DNA of 64,000 nucleotides from Phanerochaete sordida. Its lineage: Eukaryota; Basidiomycota; Agaricomycetes; Polyporales; Phanerochaetaceae. The position numbers and the translations under genes are program-made. Positions within the stretch are counted from its first letter, which is position 1. Each line of letters opens with the position of its first letter. Below are positions 55,576-64,000 of this stretch, piece after piece. Under the pieces are notes generated by a model. The model was not told where the DNA came from. It saw nothing but the letters and a program-made list of their open reading frames with translations, and made no database searches. The DNA lies in contig BPQB01000005.1 in assembly GCA_019973155.2 (NCBI GenBank), positions 806,001-870,000 on the forward strand, read 5' to 3'.

Positions 55576-58500
55576 ATGTCTTCTCCTCAACCTGAAGCTG
55601 CCGAGAATGCCAGGCCAGTAGATGAAGACGACCCAATGCAGGGATCAGTAGAAGAAGACGAAGCCGACGGGCCTGCTGCAGGCGCAGCGATTTCGGACGA
55701 TAGTTCGGAGGAGCCTGAGGAGGACGAGGAGGAGGCGAAACGGATCAGAGAAGGGTTCATAGTCGACGAGGATGAGGAGGATGAGGAAGCGGAAGAGGAC
55801 GAGGAGGAGCGGAGGAGGCGAAGGAAAAGGCGAAAGAGGCGTCATCGGCGAGGTGCGTTACCTGTCCTACCCATTCTCCTGATATTCACTCTTAGACATT
55901 CATTAGAGCGCGAAGAAGAGGCACTGGAAGAGGATGATCTGGAACTTCTCGAAGAGAACACCGGCACGTCCTTCAAGCACCGGCTGACTCGCTTGCGGCG
56001 AGCCCACGATTCTGTATCACCACCAGCTCCTTCCTCATCCCGGCGAAAGACCATAGTTCAGTCAGACGAAGATGATCTCGATAACGACGACCTAGAACTT
56101 CCACGCGTCCAAGATATTCACAATATCTGGGACGACGAGAGAGCTGCAGGTCGCGATGATGAGGACGACGTCGATATGGACGACATGGACAATTTCATTG
56201 ACGATGACGAAGACGAACAAGGCGGTGCCATGGACGAGGAAGAACGGGAAGAACGACGACGTGAGAGGCGACGACAGGAAAGGGAACGGAGGAAAGCTTT
56301 GGGCTCTGAATCGCTGCCAGGGATTGACGCTAGGTAGGTGGTGCTCGTCCTCTGCTCCTGGGTTCGTGTCTGATGTGGCGACAGCGCATGGGATGAGATC
56401 TACGAAGTGTTCGGTGATGGGCATGACTACGACTGGGCCCTCGTGGATGACGACGAAGCAGGCATGGAGGAGGAAACACAAAAGGCGGAGACCAAGTACC
56501 AGGATGTTGGTCGAACCTGCTTCGGCTTTGTGGCCGCGTTGCTGACTCATCTGCACGTCTAGGTTTTTGAGCCGTCCGAGATCAAGGCTCGCATGCTCAC
56601 AGAAGACGACGATGTCATACGTGCTCAAGATATTCCGGAACGCATGCAGTTAGCAACGTCCTCGCTATCCCAGTCCGCTACTCTGTCGCTTCAAGAAGCT
56701 TTGACGGACAATGACCTCGACGATGCGGCTTCCTGGGTCATTACGCGACTGTCATCCCGGAAGGAACGCGACTTCTTCCGTCCTGATGGTCAGTTCCACC
56801 GCTACCTCCCCGAACTCGTCCAGGCCATCTCGTATGCGCTCCAGTACCTCTTCATTCAAGAGTTCGAAGTACCTTACATTTGGACGCACAAGCGAGACTA
56901 TATCTCGTACTTCAACCCCAACGACCTCAAGACGCGTGTGGAGCTACTTTCTCTCGACGATCTTTGGCGGGTCTATGCTGTCGGACAGAAGTACCGGTCC
57001 CTCGTGGAACGTCGCAAGGCGCTCGATGCTCTCTACAGCCGTCTCGGAGTTTCCGACCAGTATTTCGAGGGCGAAATACGCAAAAAGGTCGAGACGGTTG
57101 AGATGGTCGCCGACTCGACTGAGTGGTTGAGCATGAAGTATCGAGACGCGAAGAAGCAGCAATTCGAGTTCTCCTTCCACGACGACGAAGAGCAGCCCGA
57201 GCAGCAAAAGCGCAAGATGCCTAGCCGCACATCAGCATACGACATCGCGAGAAAGAGCGTCGTAGCGAAGCTCGCGCAGGTATGGTATTTGGTCCTTCGT
57301 TCGTCTATGTCGCTAAAATATTTGCAGGGCTTCGGCATTCAAGCGCATGAAATTGTTCTCAACTTCGTCGAAGGCAAGAACACTCGTCTCGTCGAGGAGC
57401 AGGATGTCGAGCCCTTGGCGTATGCGGACCAGTTCGTCGACCCCGATCCTTCGAAAGCCTTGCCACCCGAAGAGCTGCTCCGAAGAGCCCGGATGATCAT
57501 TGCGACAGAACTCGGGAAGGACCCTCTGCTGCGCCAAGAGATGCGGGACCGATTCAGGAGGGAAGCGCGAGTCTCTGTCAAGCCCACTGAACGTGGAATC
57601 AGTAAGCTCGACGAACAACATCCCTACTATGTATGTCGCACAAGCGCGCCTTATATGTGAAGCACTCACATTGTTTCCAGAACTTCAAATATCTGAGAGA
57701 GAAGCACGTCGTCGACATGCTGCAGTCCGCCCAATTCCTACAGATCCTCGAAGCGGAGGCCCAGCACCTTGTAACCGTGACGATCACCCTCCCGGCTGAT
57801 GTCAAGGGCGACTTCGAACGAAGGCTGACCGATGCTTTCTCTGCGGACGCTTACACCGACGCTGGTCGTGCGTGGAATGCGGAACGTCTGCGAGTCGTTC
57901 AAGAGACTCTTGAGCAACACCTCATTCCCGCTGCTGTAAAGTGGACACGTGAGTGGATCCGAGAAGAGGAAGAGGAGTTCCTGTGCCGGGAGTGCGCATA
58001 TAGCCTCCGTGAGGTAAGTACTTGTCGTACCGCTTGAATCATAGTATCCTGACCAGTCCCAAAGCGGGTCGACGTGGCTCCGTGGAGAAGCCTGGAGAAC
58101 GATCACCTCCGACCAGGCGAGACGCCATCGGTCATGGCGATGTCGTGGGGCAAGGGCGACCCTCAGAAAGACTCCATCACTGTGGTGGTACTGGATGAAG
58201 GTGGTCGCCTCCGCGAGCACCTACGGATCGACAATTTGGTCGACAGCGAGAATAGGTCGGAGCTCCGAGACATCATCAAGCGCCGACGACCGGATGTCAT
58301 CGCTATTGGAGGGTTCACCATAGCCACTGCGAAGTTGTCGCACCGCGTCAAAGAGTTCATCAACCCTTCTGAACCACCAACGTACGGCGACGAACCCGAT
58401 CCCAATAACGAAAATCTCGGCGTTGAGGTGATCTATGTCTTCGACGAGGTAGCCAGGATTTATCAGCACAGCAAGCGTGCTGATGAAGAGTTCAGTTCCT

Positions 58501-60674
58501 TCTCCCCCTTGGCCAAGTACTGTATCGGCCTTGCCCGCTACGTCCAAAGTCCTCTGGGTGAATACGCTGCCCTCGGGTCTGAGATCACTACGATTACGTT
58601 CGACGAGGAGTACCAGCAGCTGATCCCGAAGGAGAAGCTGCTGACAGCTTTGGAACGAGTCTTGGTCGACGTCACGAACAAGGTTGGAGTCGACATCAAT
58701 CGCGCCGTCACCGACTCGTATTACCAGCATCTGCTTCCGTTCGTGTGCGGCCTTGGCCCGCGCAAGGCTCAGGCGTTGGTGAAGAGGATAGCAGCTATGG
58801 TGAGCTCCTCGTCATCGATCTACCGTTGTCATATTGACTCGCCGTAGGGCGGAACCTTGGTCAACCGAGACCAATTCATCAAAAGCGGACTACTCACCAC
58901 CAAGATATTCCTCAACGCTGCAGGCTTCCTTCGCATTGCTCAGGATTCAGACTTGCCGAAATCGCAGAAGAGCCGCCACAACGAAGACGCTGATGTTGCG
59001 GATCCACTTGACAATACCAGAGTTCATCCGGAGGATTACGAGTTGGCGCGGAAGATGGCGGCAGATGCTCTCGAGCTGGACGAGGAGGATGTACACGACG
59101 AGCATCCTTCGCACGCCGTAACCCTTATCATGAACGATCCCGACAACAACAAGAAGCTGGGAGAGCTCAACCTCGACGACTTCGCAGTCAACATGTACGA
59201 GACGAACCAGGACAAGAAGCGGTGGACTTTGGTTCTTATCCGGCAGGAGCTGATTGAGCCCTTCAAGGAGCTTCGCAAGAACTTCAAACCAGCCGAGGAG
59301 TGGGACATCGTCGCCATGTTGACTGGCGAGACGAGGGAGACCTTGCGGAAGAACCTCATGGTGTCGGTGCAGGTCACTCGTATCAGGGAGAACAACCTTG
59401 GCGTTCGGCTTGACTCAGGACTCGAGGGCACTATCACACGGGTGTCCGATGACCTGTCCGTCAGGCCGCGCGATATCGCTAAGCAGGGCCAGACCATCCA
59501 GGCTTTCATCTTGGGCCATGAATTCATTCCGCGCAAGGACATCTTCACCATCGACCTCTCCACCCGTGCCACCGATATGGTCGCTAGTGACACGCAGTAC
59601 CGACGCGTCAAGCCAGACGAGAACTGGGATTACGCGCAGCACGACCGAGACACCGAAATGTTACAGCGGAAGAAGCGCGCGGAAGTCGACAAGACGCGAA
59701 GAGTCATCAAGCACCCAAACTTCCACAACTTCAACGCATCGCAAGCCGAGCAGTACCTGGACAAACAGCAGCGGGGCGACGTCGTCATCCGGCCGTCTTC
59801 CAAGGGCCCCAACCATCTGGCTGTAACCTGGAAGGTTGACGACAAGCTCTTCCAGCACGTTGACGTCTTGGAAGTCGATGCGGATCCCAACAGCCAGTCT
59901 GTTGGCAGGCAGCTCATCGTCGACAAGTTGACGTACGCTGACCTCGACGAATTGATCGTCAACCATGTCGGCGCGATGGCTCGCAAGGTTGAAGAGCTGA
60001 TGGCTCACGACAAGTTCAAGCACGGTCCAGAGGATGAGCTTCGTACGTCTCGCCCACGCATCTCGTCCGGGCACTGTTGACCACGGTTTTGTAGATTTAT
60101 TCCTCAAGAACTTCGTCGCCGCCAACCCGTCGAAGAGTGCGTACGGTTTCACTTTGAACAGGAAACGTCCTGGCCATTTCAACCTCTGTTTCCTCGCCAA
60201 CAAGAATGCCACTGTGCAGACTTGGGTATGTTGCCTGACGCATTCAACACGGTACATAACTAAACGTGATGCTAGCCCGTTCGCGTCACCCCGCAAGGCT
60301 ACTTCCTCTTCGATACTCCTGCGGCAGGTGTTTCTGAGTTGTGTGATGCTTTCAAGGTCAGGCATCTGCACGAGTCCCAGAACCTCGGAGGTGGCGGCCT
60401 CACGGGCAAGACGCCGTACGGCGCGCGTACACCTGCGCGCACGCCCGCTGCTGGTCATGCCACCCCCGGTCGGATGTCTGTTCGCCAAGTGCCGACGCGG
60501 ACGCCAAACCCGTACGGAGGTGCCCCACCGTCCAGTATGCCGCCGCCGCCAGCTCCGCCAGTGCCTCCCGTCGGTGGCACAACACCATATTCTGGGTACC
60601 AGACTCCGGGAGGATATCCCAGTCGTCCGCCGCAGCCTCCGCTAGCGCAGCGGAATGGCGCTTGGGGGAGATAG
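55576..60674 (+). CDS. SPT6: Transcription elongation factor and histone chaperone SPT6
   Basis: Travels with RNA polymerase II and reassembles nucleosomes; 1,545 aa. Exons: 55576-55852, 55907-56333, 56385-56505, 56563-57279, 57328-57630, 57681-58013, 58065-58799, 58848-60042, 60095-60225, 60276-60674. A highly acidic and basic N-terminal 250 residues precede the helical core (DIPERMQLA, EFEVPYIWTHKRDYIS). A YqgF-like domain (GETPSVMAMSWGKGDPQKDS) and HhH (VCGLGPRKAQALVKRI) follow. The S1 domain begins near residue 1142 (MVSVQVTRIRENNLGVRLDS). The tandem SH2 starts near 1259 (HPNFHNFNASQAEQYL) with VIRPSS as phosphate-binding loop. A Gly/Pro-rich tail ends the protein. Intron 1 is 54 nt and open in frame. 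Confidence 0.96.
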
Positions 60675-60932
60675 TGTTGTTATTGCTGATATCTTGTTGC
60701 ATCTTTATGTACCATTCTGTTGTTCATCGGACGTGTCGTATATCCTAGCTTCATGTAGACTACGCATATTTCAGATAACTGGCAATTCTCACCTGCGCTG
60801 GCCGGATGCATACGCAGAGCGCCTTGCGCACCGCGGAGTGACGTCAGGCGCCTCAATGCGCGCCGCAGCGCGAACACGTCGTGATGGCCTACAGGCGGGT
60901 CCCCTCAGACCATCCCTCCATCTACCACCACA

Positions 60933-61722
60933 ATGCCGCGGAGCGATAGTATTGAGCTTGACGACCTCCGCAAGAGACCAACACTGGATCCAGAGGCAGA
61001 GCGACCTAAACACGGTCGTATAAATCTCGATGCAAACCAAGAGCAGACCATTGCTTCTTGGGCCTACGCATCGAGTGCACTGTACGCCCGTCGCTCAGAG
61101 AAGGTTACGGCGCGTCTGACATGTTGACAGGCTCTTCGCGTGTGCAATACCCATGATACTCTTCCCGAGCTTCCTGCTTTACCTCGCAGAACCGACGGAC
61201 GAGCGTAGGGTTGCCCTCACGCCTCTCGAGAGCTTCCTGTGTACGAACAGCGGCATCCTCCTCACTGCATTCGCTGCTGCTCTGTTGTTCAGTGTAAATC
61301 ATTTCGTCCTTGCGAATCGTAGGTACGCTAATTCGTCTGTCGATACTAGATCCCAACGCCTTCAGACACCCTCCAGCTGCCCAGTACTGCTCAGGGACAC
61401 CCTCTCCTTGTGCCTTTAACAGCAGCGTGCAGTATCATATCCTTGACATCGTATAATAGGAAATCGGTAGGAGCACTCGCGTTCCTCGTCTTCCTAGGCT
61501 CCTCAATTATTGCCGTTTGGGGTGCATGGACAGTGAGCAATTGACCGTCCTGTGCTCTCAGTATCCTGTTGACACCGGCCCTGCTAGCTCCTGTTCTCAG
61601 GAACGTCATACATTTCGAGAAAGACTGGAGCCGACAAGCGCACTTCCGGTTTCATATTCGGGAACAAGGCCGCTGCATCCTCTCAGAAGAAGGAGTGGAA
61701 GAAGCAGCAAGATGCTCGATAG
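60933..61722 (+). CDS. Predicted four-TM membrane protein of unknown function
   Basis: Not recognised with certainty; 197 aa in four exons (60933-61081, 61131-61293, 61350-61532, 61624-61722). A hydrophilic leader of about 45 residues (MPRSDSIELDDLRKRPTLDP) precedes four hydrophobic stretches: LLFACAIPMILFPSFLLYLA, ILLTAFAAALLFSV, LLVPLTAACSIISL and ALAFLVFLGSSIIAVWGAW. The C-terminus is basic (FIFGNKAAASSQKKEWKKQQ). The last acceptor (61623) was chosen because it yields this Lys-rich cytosolic tail and a stop in frame; the alternative AG at 61600 opens a different frame. Location in the ER or another endomembrane is a guess. Confidence 0.6.
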
Positions 61723-61874
61723 CGAATTGACCAGGAATAACATGTGGCACTGCGTCAAGGCTATACAAGTACACGACTGCATGGCCAATCGTAAATACCC
61801 CTGGACCGATATCCGCGCAGCGCAATATCCTGCGGCAAGAGGGAGAAAGCGACAGATAATTTTCTGAACGGATG

Positions 61875-64000
61875 TCACCAGATACTCTTAACCTCGTGCA
61901 CAAAGACTGTCTTTGTCGATTCGCCATGCCAGCCTCGGTTGCTGCTTGCGCTGATAAGGAAACGGGCCTGTCTGTCGACCACTACGCAAGCCGTCAGCCT
62001 TGTCTCTGCTCAGCTAGAGACAAGAGGAAACTCACGCATCTGAGAAATAATTCCACCGTGATGACCCGGAATAATCTTGAACTGTACACCGCTCTTGACT
62101 TTTCCTGACGCATCCGGCTCGTAGGCATCGGCAACGTTCCAGAGTCGTATGTTGTCGTTCGACGCGCTAGAGGCTCCCGGTCAGTGGCGTCAACCTGCGT
62201 CTGACTCCACATCACGTACCACGCGAGATGTCGGCCGTCTGGGAAAGCCACCACGCACGAGACATCCCCGGACACCGGAGGATTGCGCAGAGTCTTCAAC
62301 AATCGAGGGGTACCCATGTGCGCCGACCCCGTTTGCCTGACGTCCCAGACGTCGACAATGGCATTACGCCGACCGACGTATATTTGGCTGCCATCTGCGC
62401 TCCAGCATGCCTAGCGATCTTTATTGAGTAGCGATCTTTCATCCGTTGCAAGCGCTTCGACTCACAGAGACACACCAAGGACGCGTCTTCTCGCCCATCG
62501 GGAGCCTTCCGACGCCAGCTCCTAGCGAGTGCACACGCCTGTCCCACAGCATGACCTGACCATCGATGGCTGCCGTCATCAGCACGTCGGGGCTGAATGC
62601 ATTGTACGACACCGGATCCAATACCGGTGGCGCGTTCGGTGCGTTTCCCCAGACGACTGGCTGGCGGGGTTGCTGCGGCTGCGTCGCTGGCTGCATCGGA
62701 GGGGGATTGCTGGGTTCACTCTTCGGCACAGGAGGCTGTGCGCCAAGGTGCATCCCCATGTCGCCGTCCGCGTCCGGATCGTCGAACAAAGGGTCAAAGT
62801 CAGATTTGTCGTCGTCGTCCGGCATCGGTATCATCGAGTCAAATGGAGGCTGATCCTGGACCATGGGCTCCCCGACGTCCTCTTGCTTGAGCATGTTGCT
62901 GCTCATCGGAGGGCCGAAGGCGTATCTGCTTTGGTCGATCCAGGATGGGCCATTGAAGTCGGTGGACAGAGGGCGGACGCCGATGGCGGTCAGTTGTGAG
63001 CCGTGGGAGGTGAAGTTCCGCACGATCTGCCCGGTGTTGAGGTCCCATTGCTGCGACACACCTGTCAGTATGCGGCAGGCAAGTGCAGCTGACGCGCTCA
63101 TACTATTGCTTCTCCATCCCAACCCGCGCTGAAGAAACCTTTCTCATCATGAGCCATGCTCATGGAGGAGACGGGCCCTCGGTGTCCGGGGAAGATATGA
63201 CATAGCCTACCAGGCTCGTGTCGTACAGTGAATAGATTTATATGACCAAGCTGGAGCAAGAGCATGAGACGAGCGAGGGAATATCAGCGGCAATAAACCC
63301 ACCTCCGTCCCGGCTAGGGCCCAGAGCGCGTCTGAATGCATCAACAGGCTGTATGGTGCGCAAAGGGGCGGCTCGTCGATGGGTCCTGGCATAGCGGCCA
63401 AGTTCACGGGATTCTCGAACCACAGCCGAATTTGAGCGGCCTTCATTAGGCCTTCCATAACACCGCAATGATGTCGCTGAGGTGCCGTCAGGTATACTTT
63501 GCCGTTCACCCCAGAGAATATATCATAGTCGCGGATGTAGCCGTCGTCTGAGCCGGTGAGGACATGCGACATGCATAGCGAGGAAGCCAAGCAATGTGTT
63601 GGTGCTGGATGTGGGATAGCACAGATAGCCTCCACCGTGAAGGATCTCGGCCACCGCAGGTCAGCCAGTAGTTTGGCCTTACGAAGACCAGCAGGCGACG
63701 TGGATCGCTTGTGCGAGGTAGGTGTCGGTGCTAAATAAACGGTTACATTGAGCTCTCGCACACACTCAATCACTCACATTTTGTAGGCATTTGCTCATCG
63801 TGAGGAGACCCGCCGGGTGGTGAGGGCCCTAGATTAGGAGCTGGGGCCCCTTCGACCACCTGCGTTATGGGCAATTGTGGCTCACTGACGGGGACGGCGG
63901 ACGGCGGTGGCGGGGGCTCGTCGTCGTTGTCATCGTCGTCCGAGTCATTGTCAGAGTCGTCTGTATTTGAATCCTACGTCAACGGCTAGGTGAGTGCAAC
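61875..64000 (-). CDS. SPT8: SAGA-type transcription factor SPT8, N-terminus beyond window
   Basis: WD-repeat protein that in yeast connects SAGA to TBP. Visible minus-strand exons: 63778-63973, 63303-63730, 63104-63250, 62466-63050, 62223-62410, 62036-62166, 61875-61981 (about 593 codons). The gene continues past 64000 through an intron that begins outside the window. The N-terminal part is acidic and Pro-rich (TDDSDNDSDDDDNDDEPPPP). WD repeats include LTGSDDGYIRDYDIF, SLLMHSDALWALAGTE, GWDGEAIQWDLNTGQIVRNF, ACWSADGSQIYVGRRN and NDNIRLWNVADAYEPD. A long insert with DDDDKSDFDPLFDDPDADGD interrupts the propeller, as in fungal SPT8. It ends SASSNRGWHGESTKTVFVHE, a family-typical C-terminus. Confidence 0.9.

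Noticed and set aside
1..64000. CRISPR arrays, proviruses, retroelements or inverted-repeat transposons
   Set aside because: No regularly spaced repeats, reverse transcriptase, integrase or transposase patterns were seen in the six-frame reading.

Overview
The window is nuclear DNA of a filamentous basidiomycete, most likely a wood- or litter-decaying agaricomycete. Almost every gene is broken by many short introns (mostly 45-65 nt, GT-AG, a few GC-AG). The first gene is a CBM1-bearing GH6 cellobiohydrolase, and the proteins otherwise form a normal eukaryotic housekeeping set. I reconstructed 28 genes by joining exons in frame and added one unresolved LRR-like ORF. Two genes run off the window ends: cel6A at the left and SPT8 at the right. 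I see no CRISPR array, provirus, recognisable transposon, rRNA or convincing tRNA.

Layout. 1-0.8 kb: secreted cellobiohydrolase II (-), followed by a 1.6 kb gap. 2.4-8.4 kb: NECAP-like endocytic protein (-), COP9 signalosome subunit 8 (+), then a tandem pair of UBLCP1-type phosphatases (+), the second without its ubiquitin-like domain. 8.8-18.6 kb (+): MFS sugar transporter, Ure2p-like glutathione transferase, mitochondrial release factor 1, PQ-loop vacuolar transporter, DUF7918 protein. 18.7-27.5 kb (-): WDR59 (GATOR2) and NAA25 (NatB). 27.9-33.7 kb: NCE101 (+), proteasome chaperone 3 (-), MED16 (+), ribosomal protein uL30/RPL7 (+) with a probable intronic C/D snoRNA. 34.4-40.4 kb: LRR-like ORF (+), LisH-CTLH-CRA protein (-), OSCA/TMEM63/CSC1 channel (+). 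40.7-43.7 kb (+): RPA32 and, directly behind it, a divergent RPA32-like paralogue. 43.8-46.2 kb (-): two GDSL esterases. 46.3-54.4 kb: RLP24 (+) and ATG2 (-). 54.8-64 kb: RibD-like deaminase (-), SPT6 (+), a four-TM membrane protein (+), SPT8 (-).

How the genes relate. This is not a metabolic cluster. Neighbours are mostly unrelated housekeeping genes, and six divergent pairs share intergenic regions of about 157-307 bp. Functional links are loose: cellulase, sugar transporter and GDSL esterases suit a plant-cell-wall degrader; WDR59, the PQ-loop transporter and ATG2 relate to TORC1, vacuole and autophagy; SPT6, SPT8 and MED16 belong to RNA polymerase II transcription. The most unusual content is the two tandem duplications in which the second copy has diverged in architecture (UBLCP1-like and RPA32-like), the intronic snoRNA in RPL7, and four GC-AG introns. 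All gene models rest on splice-frame consistency and family recognition by eye; no alignment or expression data were available.
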